A stretch of DNA of 64,000 bases from positions 13,722-77,721 of the forward strand of contig JBBKXR010000223.1 in NCBI GenBank assembly GCA_037969585.1, written 5' to 3'. Below, piece by piece: positions 54,292 to 62,296 of this stretch. The notes beneath the pieces are model-generated. The model made no database searches. It was not told where the DNA came from and worked only from the letters and a program-made list of their open reading frames with translations. Position 1 is the stretch's first letter. Every line of letters begins with the position of its first letter. This DNA comes from JBBKXR01 sp037969585 (GTDB lineage Bacteria; Verrucomicrobiota; Verrucomicrobiia; Verrucomicrobiales; DEV007). A program made the translations under genes and the position numbers.

Positions 54292-55359
54292 CTACGCCAG
54301 CCAGCGGTCCAGATGCTGGGCAACAAAATCATCGTCGACAAGCCACGGATAAGCCGCAATGACGCGGTCGAGCTCCTCCGACTGTCCCAGTGATAACTTC
54401 TCCGCCTCGTCGAGACATCGAATCGACGGCACCAACCCCTGCCTCCGCAACACCTCCATGATTCCCGGGATGCATCCGGCGAAACCATTCGCCGCGTCGA
54501 ACACCACCGCATTAGCATCGGTCAACTGAGCGTTGCGTTGCAGCCACAGCGGATCGATCGGCCCAGCGCCGATTGCGTGAATTTGATCGAGAATACCCAC
54601 CGCCTTCTCAGTCCAGACCGCCCACTGGCCGAGCAAGCCACCAGCAATTCTCCGCGTCGCGCCTTGGTGACAATACGGCGTCAACAAGTCAGCGATGATG
54701 TTGTCGTCGTTGCCGGTGTAAAGAGTCACGTCGTCGCGGCCGGCATCCATTACAGCCCGCACCACATCCCAGGTTTGATAGCGATTAAAGGGCGCCATTT
54801 TAACGGCGACTACGCCTTCGATTTCGAAAAACTTTCGCCAAAACTCGTAGCTCAAAACCCGGCCACCAACGGCAGGCTGCAGGTAAAAACCGACGACCGG
54901 CATCGCCGCGGCCACCTCCCTGCAATGTGTCAGCATTTCCCCTTCGTCGGCATCCTTCAAAGCGGCGAGGCTGAGCAGTCCGGCATGGTAGCCAAGCGAG
55001 TTTGCGGTCTCGACTTCGCTCATCGCCTGGGCCGTGCCTCCGCAGATCCCGGCGATGCGTACAAAGCTGGCATCCGCGCCCCAGTCGTCCAAAGTCGCCG
55101 CCGCCAATTCGAGCACTGGCTGGTAAAGCCCATGTTTAGGTTCGCGAATTTCGAACTGCGTCGAGTGCACCCCGACCGCAAGGCCACCTGCTCCCGCATC
55201 ATAGTAATAGCGAACCAGGGCTCGCTGATGTTGCTGCGACCACGAACCGTCGTTATTCAACGCCAGTGGCAGCGCCGGAATCGCCACGCCACGCGTCAGT
55301 CGTTCGCGCCAACCACTCGCGTTCACATTCGCTGATTGTTCGTTGTCAGTATTTGCCAT
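54292..55359 (-). CDS. Dihydrodipicolinate synthase-family lyase/aldolase
   Basis: 355 residues, cytoplasmic. TIM-barrel class I aldolase family. The Schiff-base lysine is Lys187 in VVAVKMAPFNR, with Tyr159 in VGFYLQP at the usual upstream place. The family includes dihydrodipicolinate synthase, N-acetylneuraminate lyase and keto-deoxy sugar-acid aldolases or dehydratases. At 355 residues it is longer than DHDPS (about 290), and a lysine-biosynthesis role is unlikely in this operon. A catabolic sugar-acid lyase is more probable. Its start overlaps the upstream epimerase-like gene by 14 bases. Confidence 0.87.
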   Translation of the reverse strand: MANTDNEQSANVNASGWRERLTRGVAIPALPLALNNDGSWSQQHQRALVRYYYDAGAGGLAVGVHSTQFEIREPKHGLYQPVLELAAATLDDWGADASFVRIAGICGGTAQAMSEVETANSLGYHAGLLSLAALKDADEGEMLTHCREVAAAMPVVGFYLQPAVGGRVLSYEFWRKFFEIEGVVAVKMAPFNRYQTWDVVRAVMDAGRDDVTLYTGNDDNIIADLLTPYCHQGATRRIAGGLLGQWAVWTEKAVGILDQIHAIGAGPIDPLWLQRNAQLTDANAVVFDAANGFAGCIPGIMEVLRRQGLVPSIRCLDEAEKLSLGQSEELDRVIAAYPWLVDDDFVAQHLDRWLA

Positions 55360-56386
55360 CTTTCACTTCAAATTTTGTCGGCTTGCCCAAAGTCTCTCCG
55401 CCCCGCTCCAGCCACGCAACGATCCAATCCATCATGTCATCGATCGATACCTGCGGCGCACCAAAAAGGCCGTGCGATCTGGAGGCGTCATTCAACCACA
55501 CCGAGTCCGTCTCTTCGCCGGTGATCACCAATGAATCTGGTTTTCCAAACCGCTCAGCAAACCGCTTCGCCAAGTCGCGCACAGACAAGGTCTCTGCTCC
55601 GGTGACATTGATCACAAAAGGCGGCGCCGCCACTTGCTTGAGCGCCAGAATGGTGTGCACCAGGGCATCGCTTTGCCAAATGACATTAACGTGGCCCACG
55701 GTCACATCGACCGGCTCGCCTTTACGCACTTTCTGCGCGATATCGAGCAGCACCCCGTAGCGCAGGTCGATCGCGTAGTTGAGCCGTATCAGCGCACTGC
55801 GGGTGCCGAATTCTTGCGCCGCGGCGACAAACGCCGCTTCGCGACCGAGACAGGACTGCGCGTAATCGCCGACCGGATCGGTCTCATTTTCCTCCGTCGA
55901 ACCGCCCGAGTCCGGCGACACGAACGAATAAACGCAGCCGGTCGACAGCGCGACGATCTCCGAGTTTCGGAAACGCCTGGCGACTTTGAGCGGCATCTCA
56001 ACGTTCATTTTCTCCAGCAGACCGGAATCGGCCGAAGTGCCGAACTTGACCCCGGCCAGATAGAACACCGTCTGCCATTCCGGCAAATCCGTCAGCACCG
56101 ACTCGTCGCTCAAATCCGCCGCCACCACATTCAGTCCCGCTGCTTCAAATTTCTCGCGTGCTCCCGCTGCCGTGAACCTCGATACCGCCACGACTCGATT
56201 CGACTGACCGTTCTGGTCGAATCCCCGGCGCAGCATGCGGCAAAGCTGAAAGCCCATTTTTCCGGATGCCCCCAATACCGCTACGTCTCCTTCAACGTCA
56301 CGCAGCACGGCACACACTTCGACCGACGGAGTGCTCATCCACTCGTCCAGAGCTTCGCTGTTAGGATCGCAAGGAAGGTCGCTCAT
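55346..56386 (-). CDS. NAD-dependent epimerase/dehydratase-like SDR protein
   Basis: 346 residues, cytoplasmic. Extended short-chain dehydrogenase fold: the dinucleotide-binding loop is GASGKMG (residues 39-45) and the Ser/Tyr region is STGCVYS. The usual YxxxK is altered: Tyr175 is present in DYAQSCLGRE, but the position of the catalytic lysine is Cys179. It may therefore be a reduced-activity or binding relative, or use another residue. First gene of the five-gene operon, 75 bases after the pqiC stop. Operon context suggests modification of a sugar acid. Confidence 0.85.
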   Translation of the reverse strand: MSDLPCDPNSEALDEWMSTPSVEVCAVLRDVEGDVAVLGASGKMGFQLCRMLRRGFDQNGQSNRVVAVSRFTAAGAREKFEAAGLNVVAADLSDESVLTDLPEWQTVFYLAGVKFGTSADSGLLEKMNVEMPLKVARRFRNSEIVALSTGCVYSFVSPDSGGSTEENETDPVGDYAQSCLGREAAFVAAAQEFGTRSALIRLNYAIDLRYGVLLDIAQKVRKGEPVDVTVGHVNVIWQSDALVHTILALKQVAAPPFVINVTGAETLSVRDLAKRFAERFGKPDSLVITGEETDSVWLNDASRSHGLFGAPQVSIDDMMDWIVAWLERGGETLGKPTKFEVKDGKY

Positions 56387-56461
56387 CTGAGCGCAAACTG
56401 TGAACGGATCCCAGCCAGCGTCCAGCCCAATGTTCAGAGTTTGCGAAACTCTTAAAAAATA

Positions 56462-57067
56462 TTACGGCATGCCCGCAGCAATCGCGTCAGCGAGCTGCGC
56501 CAGCAAGCGACTCTCTGCGGCGACCACGCCATCGTAGCCTTCACCGGAAAGCCCTTCCGTAAATACCCGTGATCCACGGCTCAGCACGACGCCATTGCCA
56601 CCCTCGCGAATTTCCCAACGCACATCCAGGATCGCATCGCCGCCACTGACGGCATGAAACTGGCGAATGGTCACCGGCACCGAATAGCTCACTTCGCGGG
56701 TTGCCTCCCACGGATAACCCACCACCCTCGACCGGGTCAGTCGCCGACCAAGATTGATCGCCAACACGTCGCTGACATTCTCGCGCAAATCACCCGCCCA
56801 GCGCTGATCCGGCGGCACCTGAAAACGGTTGGTATCGCTTTGGAAAACCAGCTCGGCGCGATCGATGTAGTCCGGCAGCGAAACCGGCCCCAAACCGACC
56901 GACTTGCTGCTGCCAGCCCCCGTGCTCGCCGGACGACCGTCGGCAGTCAGTAGGTAAAAATTGTCCTGGCTACTGCTGCAGCCCGATAGCAGCAGCGCAA
57001 GAATCCCGGCAACGAACCAGCGACCCAACATCGAAGCGGAGATTTTCAATTGTGTCTTCGCTGTCAT
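56462..57067 (-). CDS. pqiC: PqiC-like outer-membrane lipoprotein
   Basis: 201 residues. Lipobox LLLSGC with the lipidated cysteine at Cys30. The PqiC/ABC-transport auxiliary fold follows, with VGLGPVSLPDYIDR near the start of the mature protein and RWEIREGGNGVVLSRG in the second half. In E. coli PqiC forms an outer-membrane ring that receives the PqiB tunnel and helps move lipids between membranes. It is the last gene of the operon and overlaps pqiB by 4 bases. No frameshift or truncation. Confidence 0.85.
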   Translation of the reverse strand: MTAKTQLKISASMLGRWFVAGILALLLSGCSSSQDNFYLLTADGRPASTGAGSSKSVGLGPVSLPDYIDRAELVFQSDTNRFQVPPDQRWAGDLRENVSDVLAINLGRRLTRSRVVGYPWEATREVSYSVPVTIRQFHAVSGGDAILDVRWEIREGGNGVVLSRGSRVFTEGLSGEGYDGVVAAESRLLAQLADAIAAGMP

Positions 57068-58743
57068 GGTTTCGCGCGAGGAGGTTCGATCTTACCGCCG
57101 CCCCGGCCGAAGATCAGCGAGTTGGGTTTTCTCTCGATGCCATCGACCAGCACTTTAATCGAACGTAGCGAATCGCGCAGTTCCTCGGTCGTTGCGGTCA
57201 GATCCCGATACAGCACCGAGTCCGGTTCAAGCCCGGCCAGAACGGAGTTAAAATTTTCCAAAGCCTCATCGATCCGTTGCGGAAGATTTTGCACACCTTC
57301 CGATGCCAGCAACGCGTCGACCTCAGCGGCTGCGCCCTGCAAAGACTTTGACGCTGCTTCGATTTCGGCCAGCGCCTTGGTCGCGCCGGTCACCGTTTCC
57401 TCAAGTGGCAAAGCTTGCAACTTGTCGAGGAACAGCACGATCTTATCCTCGAGCCGAGCCAAGCCCGAACTTTCTGTCGGCAGAGTTCGATAGTCACCAA
57501 GCATGCCGACTTCGGCTGCTGGCGCTTCCGACTTCAGCGTCAGATTGACGAATAACTGCCCGGTCAAGATGCTGCCGGTTTTTAAAGTCGCTCGCAGCCC
57601 TTCGTGAACCCGTTCAGCGATCCGCAGCGCACCATCTTCCCGCGTCGACACCGGCTCATCACTCAAGGCGCTCGGATCCAACTGAATCAGCACGGGAATG
57701 CGGCGCTGCGGGTCGCCCGGAGCGTAATCGAACGAGATGCCGACCACGGTACCCACGCGGATACCACGAAATTCGACCGGCGCATCGATGTTCAAACCGC
57801 GCACACTGTCCTCAAACATCAGCAGATAGGACAGCTTCGGCTTGAGCACGACCAGGCTCTCCTCGACCCGGCGACGACTGTCGTAGAGGGTAAATTCCTG
57901 GCCACTTTTTGCGGGCACCACGGCAAACTCCGTGTCCGGAGTGTCAAACTCAACGCCACCCGTCAACAGCGAGTCAAGAGTTCCGGTACGCAGCTGAATG
58001 CCCTCCGAGCCCAGCTCCAGATCGATACCTGCCGTATTCCAAAAGCGCGTATTGCTCGCCACCAATCCCTGATAGGCCTCTTCGATAAAAACATCGAACA
58101 CCACCTCGTTGTCGGTCGTGACAAAGGTGCGATTCTCGATCTTGCCGACCTTTATCCCCTTGTAGCTGATCGACGATCCTTGATCGAGCGAACCGGCTTC
58201 ATCGGATATCAATTTCAAACGCAGCCCCGGGACGTCCTGCGGAGTCGCCGGCGGCGTCTCAAAGCCATCGAACTGATAGCGCTCCTGCTCAGACAAGCCT
58301 GGATCGATTTCGATGTATGATCCCGTGACAATCGTACCCAAGCCACTGATACCGCCCCCACCAACCCGCGGCCGAACGATCCAGAAACGCGTATCTTCAC
58401 GCAGCAGGTCCTCGGCGTCGGCATCGATGCGCAGATTCATGATAACCTCATTGTGATCCTCCGAAAGCCTCACCGTCTCGACCACTCCGACCTGAACACT
58501 GCGACGCTGCACCGTTGTTTTCCCCGCGGTGACACCCGTGGCCGTCTCAAAACGCACCGTCGCCAGCGGGCCGAGCGAGGCATAATACTGAACCAACAAC
58601 CACACACCCAGAGCTGCCGCAACGATCTGCACGATCCAGATCGGCGAGACACGACGCCGCGAACGCCGCACCGGAGCCTTGGCGATTTCCGCCTCTACCT
58701 CCGAGTCCGACTTTTGCTCACGTTTGTCTTTACCTTTGCTCAT
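57064..58743 (-). CDS. pqiB: PqiB-like MCE-domain protein
   Basis: 559 residues. One N-terminal membrane helix (IWIVQIVAAALGVWLLVQYY, about residues 33-52) and three MCE/MlaD domains, as in PqiB (E. coli, 546 residues). Repeated features such as ISYKGIKVGKIENRTF and VEFRGIRVGTVVGISFDY mark the second and third domains. A long helical C-terminal region (about 410-540) would form the needle through the periplasm. Works with PqiA and PqiC in inter-membrane lipid transport. It overlaps both neighbours by 4 bases. Confidence 0.9.
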   Translation of the reverse strand: MSKGKDKREQKSDSEVEAEIAKAPVRRSRRRVSPIWIVQIVAAALGVWLLVQYYASLGPLATVRFETATGVTAGKTTVQRRSVQVGVVETVRLSEDHNEVIMNLRIDADAEDLLREDTRFWIVRPRVGGGGISGLGTIVTGSYIEIDPGLSEQERYQFDGFETPPATPQDVPGLRLKLISDEAGSLDQGSSISYKGIKVGKIENRTFVTTDNEVVFDVFIEEAYQGLVASNTRFWNTAGIDLELGSEGIQLRTGTLDSLLTGGVEFDTPDTEFAVVPAKSGQEFTLYDSRRRVEESLVVLKPKLSYLLMFEDSVRGLNIDAPVEFRGIRVGTVVGISFDYAPGDPQRRIPVLIQLDPSALSDEPVSTREDGALRIAERVHEGLRATLKTGSILTGQLFVNLTLKSEAPAAEVGMLGDYRTLPTESSGLARLEDKIVLFLDKLQALPLEETVTGATKALAEIEAASKSLQGAAAEVDALLASEGVQNLPQRIDEALENFNSVLAGLEPDSVLYRDLTATTEELRDSLRSIKVLVDGIERKPNSLIFGRGGGKIEPPRAKP

Positions 58744-59372
58744 GGTTCATCTTCGAACGGCCGGGTTACATCCCAGATCAGACGTTGATCAAATGTGTGT
58801 GCGGCCAGCATGGTCAAAATGACCACCCCGGAAAATGCCAACGCCGCCGGTCCGGGACGAATGGACATCAAAGAGTCAAGTTGCACAACCGAAACCAATA
58901 TGGCGACCACAAACACGTCCACCATCGACCAACGCCCTACCACCTCAGTCAATCGGTAGACCTTCGTCGCCGACTTCGGGCGTCGATTGTAGCGCGCCGC
59001 CACGCACAGGATAAGGAGCGTCATAATCTTCAGGATCGGGATGATGACACTGGCGACAAAAATGATCACCGCCACCGGATACGACCCGGTATTCCAAAAC
59101 GTCACGACACCACCCAGAATCGTGCTCGGGTCATCGCCGCCCGTCAATGTGTCGACCGTCATGATTGGCAGCAAATTTGCAGGCAGATAGAGCAGTGCTG
59201 CTGCGATGGTCAGTGCGATGGTTCGCTGCAGGCAGTCAGGCTTACGCAGATGGAGCGGTGCACCACAACGAGCGCATTTTTCTTCTGCGACCGCCTCGAC
59301 TTTGCCGCAGACATGACAGCACGCCAATCCGCGAGCCGCAGCCGTGTGCTTTGGATATGCCACCGTTTTCAT
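58740..59372 (-). CDS. pqiA: PqiA-like membrane protein, half-size copy 1
   Basis: 210 residues. An N-terminal zinc-ribbon with two cysteine pairs (CCHVCGK and CARCGAP) is followed by about four membrane helices (TIALTIAAALLYLPANLLPI and others). This is one of the two repeats found in a single E. coli PqiA chain; here the halves are separate genes. PqiA is the inner-membrane partner of PqiB, probably feeding lipid into it. The gene overlaps pqiB by 4 bases and lies 2 bases after the other half. Confidence 0.88.
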   Translation of the reverse strand: MKTVAYPKHTAAARGLACCHVCGKVEAVAEEKCARCGAPLHLRKPDCLQRTIALTIAAALLYLPANLLPIMTVDTLTGGDDPSTILGGVVTFWNTGSYPVAVIIFVASVIIPILKIMTLLILCVAARYNRRPKSATKVYRLTEVVGRWSMVDVFVVAILVSVVQLDSLMSIRPGPAALAFSGVVILTMLAAHTFDQRLIWDVTRPFEDEP

Positions 59373-59374
59373 CG

Positions 59375-60034
59375 TTAAGAGACCGCCGCCCCCTCCGGTT
59401 TGCCGCCCACCGCTTCAAGGCGTCGCCACAAATCCAGCCGATCGATCATGCTGAACGATGCCGTGACACACAAAATCAACACCGCGAACGCCCAGAACGA
59501 AATCCCGAGATGCACCGTCGCCAACTTGGAAAGTTTTAACAAACTGACCAGAATACCGAGCATGAACACTTCGATCATGTTCCACGGCAGCGTGTCAAAA
59601 ACGAAACGACAAACTGCCTTAGCCCCAATCAGCCTGCGACCCATCAACAAGGGCAGCAGCACATAAAGAATTCCGATGATCGCCGCCGCCGGTGCCGCCA
59701 CGATAAAGATCGCCACCATGCAGGCCAGCCCCGGACTGCCGTTGGCGTAAAGAGCGCCGACGCTGCCGAACAAGGCCGTCTGATTACCCCGAGACCCAGC
59801 CTCGATCGACACAAAAGGGAAAAAGTGCGCGACCACGAACAATACCGCCGCCGACGACGCGAACGCCGCCGACCGCTGCAGCGTGCCACGCTTCTTTTCG
59901 CTGATCCTGCACCGACAATGCGGGCAGTCGATCCGCTGGGCATGCTCGAGCACCGGCGCGCGAAACAGCGCATCGCAGTCTGGGCAGGCGATCAACTCAT
60001 CAGTCGATGCTCCGTTGGAACTGGGGTCATTCAT
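59375..60034 (-). CDS. pqiA: PqiA-like membrane protein, half-size copy 2
   Basis: 219 residues from the ATG at 60034 (MNDPSSNGASTDELIACPDC); a longer frame to 60154 is unlikely. Zinc-ribbon CPDCDA and CPHCRC, then about four membrane helices including VFDTLPWNMIEVFMLGILVS. Together with the next gene it makes up the two-repeat PqiA unit. First gene of the pqi operon, divergent from the Gfo/Idh gene at 60177. The motif KLATVHLGISFWAFAVLIL near the end is typical of the PqiA family. Confidence 0.88.
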   Translation of the reverse strand: MNDPSSNGASTDELIACPDCDALFRAPVLEHAQRIDCPHCRCRISEKKRGTLQRSAAFASSAAVLFVVAHFFPFVSIEAGSRGNQTALFGSVGALYANGSPGLACMVAIFIVAAPAAAIIGILYVLLPLLMGRRLIGAKAVCRFVFDTLPWNMIEVFMLGILVSLLKLSKLATVHLGISFWAFAVLILCVTASFSMIDRLDLWRRLEAVGGKPEGAAVS

Positions 60035-60176
60035 GGCGAAAGCAAGGGAAGCGACCGTCCTCCAATAACCTGCCTCTCTGCAAGGTAGATTTTCAGCCAA
60101 ATCAAAGGCTCGGTCGACCGCATCCCCGCCAGAAAAAAACTGGCGCAGCGGCAAACGCGGCTTTTAGTCGAAGGCC
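60035..60176. promoter_or_regulatory. Divergent gap upstream of pqiA and a Gfo/Idh gene
   Basis: 142 bases holding the promoters of both directions. A small hairpin cgccag/ctggcg with an A7 loop lies at 60127-60145. No operator or -35/-10 pair could be assigned with confidence. Confidence 0.4.
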
Positions 60177-61397
60177 ATGAGCGATCCCACACCCATCTGT
60201 GTCATCGGCGGAGGAATGATCACCCGTCTGCAAATTTTACCGTCCCTGTATCAGCTGCAACGAAACGGCACCATCGGCGACATCCATATTTCCGCTCGCA
60301 GCGCGTCGACGCTCGATCCGTTGAAAGAAGATGCCTCGATCAATGCCGCGTTCCCCGGCCACGAGTTCATTGCACACATCGGCGATTACCACGAAGCGCT
60401 CGCCGCACTGCCTCCCGCCTCTCTGGTCTACGTCGCCATCCCCGATCAGTTTCATTTCGATGTCATCCGCGACGTCCTCGATGCCGGGCACCACGTCATC
60501 GCCGTCAAACCCCTCGTTCTCACTCACGCCGAAGCCGTCGACCTCTGCGATCGGGCCCGCGATCGGGCCCTGTTCGTCGGAATCGAATACCACAAGCGCT
60601 ACGACGACAAAAACTGGATCGCCCGTAAGAAATATCGCGCCGGAGATTTTGGCGAATTCAAGCTCGGCCACGCACGCCTCCACGAAAAATGGTGGTACCG
60701 CGACTCGAACTTTCAAAACTGGTGCACCACCGACCAGACCGATTTCTTTACCTACATCGGTTGCCATTACGTCGACCTCGTAGCTTTCATCACTGGCCTT
60801 AAGCCAGTTGCCGTTTCCGTGCACGGCATCGAGGATCCTTTTCCCAATGGCAAAATCGGCTACCTCTACACCGACGCGCGCGTGATCTGGGAAAACGGCG
60901 CCGTACTCAACGTTCAGAATGGCATTGCCTATCCAAACCAGGCGACCGCCGGCAACGACCAGGGCATGCGCCTCTACACCAAGGACGACAACAGCGGTGT
61001 CGGCGGTTTCATCGACCACAGTGACAACATCCGTGGGGCCGACTACTGCGCCATTACCCCCGGAGCCGACGTCGGCGACAATGCTCATCATCAGGTCAAT
61101 CCCGACTACTTTCAAATGATCGAACGCTCCGACGGCGATGGACTTCGCCCGGTCGGTTACGGTTTTCGTGCCATCGAACAGTTGGTCGACACCGGTCGTC
61201 GGGTCATCGCTGCTGGTGACGAAACCGCTCGCCGCGCCCTGCTCGAAGAAATCGACACTGCCGGTTGGCACGCGACTCCCGCGAACAGCTCCTACAATGA
61301 GCTAGTCGTCGAAGCCGGCCGCATGTCGATCCTCAACGGCGGCAAACGCGTAAATCTCACCTACCAACCGACACCCTCAGTTGCGTTCGCAGAGTGA
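60177..61397 (+). CDS. Gfo/Idh/MocA-family oxidoreductase (third copy)
   Basis: 406 residues, cytoplasmic. N-terminal nucleotide fold beginning PICVIGGGMITRLQILPS; the lysine of the family is in HVIAVKPLVLTHAEA. The substrate domain includes LGHARLHEKWWYRDSNFQNW and YIGCHYVDLVAFITGLKPVA. It is not close to the other two Gfo/Idh proteins of the window, and VKPL replaces EKPL at the conserved lysine motif. Sugar or polyol dehydrogenase by family; substrate unknown. Converges on the degenerate kinase gene with 13 bases between stops. Confidence 0.88.
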   Translation: MSDPTPICVIGGGMITRLQILPSLYQLQRNGTIGDIHISARSASTLDPLKEDASINAAFPGHEFIAHIGDYHEALAALPPASLVYVAIPDQFHFDVIRDVLDAGHHVIAVKPLVLTHAEAVDLCDRARDRALFVGIEYHKRYDDKNWIARKKYRAGDFGEFKLGHARLHEKWWYRDSNFQNWCTTDQTDFFTYIGCHYVDLVAFITGLKPVAVSVHGIEDPFPNGKIGYLYTDARVIWENGAVLNVQNGIAYPNQATAGNDQGMRLYTKDDNSGVGGFIDHSDNIRGADYCAITPGADVGDNAHHQVNPDYFQMIERSDGDGLRPVGYGFRAIEQLVDTGRRVIAAGDETARRALLEEIDTAGWHATPANSSYNELVVEAGRMSILNGGKRVNLTYQPTPSVAFAE

Positions 61398-61410
61398 GGC
61401 GAGAGCAGGG

Positions 61411-62178
61411 TCATTCAAAATTTGCGATGATATCGCAGCCGACGGATTTCATCTCGGCGACGCTTTGATAGCGTTGCGCAGGATCGAACTTTACCGCCGT
61501 CTCCACAATCGTTCTCCACATGTCCGGCACGCCACTCACCTCCAGCTCGCCGTTCTCAGAGTGTGGCGGTGGCAAGTTTGAGGTCGCCAAAAACCAGAGC
61601 AATTTTCCAATCGAATAAACGTCCGAACGCTCGTCGACAGCTCTGTCGAACATCATTTCTGGCGCGAGAAAAGGTGCACCACGCCGACTTCCTTTCGCTC
61701 CCGGCATGAACGGACGCGACATCCTGAAATCGACCAATTTGATCCAGCCTAAATCACTGAGAATGACGTGCTCGGGGGTCAGATCCAGATGCAGGAGCCC
61801 ATTTTCATGGGCAAAACTCAGGGCATCGCAGATTTGGGTCATGATGCCCACGATCTCACCGTTCTCGGGAGTTCCCATACTGACAAATTGGTTCAGTATG
61901 ACCCCATCAACCAATTCAGTGACGATAAATGTCTGACCACGAGTACTGCCCGCATCCAACACCATCGCAATATTGGGATGACAAAGTGAGGCCAGGCCTT
62001 CTGCCTCGTCGCTGAATTCCGCTGCGCTGAAGGTGCCGGCGAAATCCCCATCTATGAATTTTACCGCAACTTCCCGGTTCAGCCGAACCTGCCGAGCTCG
62101 ATAAACGGTGCCTAGTGTCCCTTCTCCGATGGTTTCTAAAAGTTCGTACGAATCGAAATTTGCTTCTAGTCTATCCAT
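61411..62178 (-). CDS. Degenerate serine/threonine kinase (possible pseudokinase)
   Basis: 255 residues from the ATG at 62178; a frame from 62331 adds an unrelated leader. A complete kinase fold without membrane segment. The glycine loop GEGTLGTVY (18-26) and VAVK lysine (Lys40) are present. The catalytic loop reads HLDLTPEHVIL instead of HRDLKPENILL, so Asp132 is kept but the arginine, lysine and asparagine are changed (Leu131, Thr134, His137), and DFG is DFR (Asp150, Arg152). APE is intact. With His in place of the metal-binding asparagine and no DFG glycine, activity is doubtful. Soluble, unlike the kinase at the left edge. Divergent from the PHP-like gene. Confidence 0.88.
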   Translation of the reverse strand: MDRLEANFDSYELLETIGEGTLGTVYRARQVRLNREVAVKFIDGDFAGTFSAAEFSDEAEGLASLCHPNIAMVLDAGSTRGQTFIVTELVDGVILNQFVSMGTPENGEIVGIMTQICDALSFAHENGLLHLDLTPEHVILSDLGWIKLVDFRMSRPFMPGAKGSRRGAPFLAPEMMFDRAVDERSDVYSIGKLLWFLATSNLPPPHSENGELEVSGVPDMWRTIVETAVKFDPAQRYQSVAEMKSVGCDIIANFE

Positions 62179-62296
62179 AAGTCCGTTATTTGCCACGGAA
62201 GCACCTGGCCGATTTTGAACAGTTGAAGATAGATTGGCAAGCAATAGCGCCCCATCATTTCGTATTTCAGTCAGGTTATCAGAACACCCAAATTTT
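62179..62296. promoter_or_regulatory. Divergent gap upstream of kinase and PHP-like gene
   Basis: 118 bases between the chosen starts of two divergent genes; promoters of both should lie here. The AT-rich part (ttttgaacagttgaagatag and tttcgtatttcagtcaggtt) is compatible. No palindromic operator seen. Confidence 0.35.

Noticed and set aside
60237..61271. 344-residue minus-strand frame opposite the Gfo/Idh gene
   Set aside because: Antisense shadow; Val/Gly/Asp-rich without motifs, while the plus strand shows family motifs.
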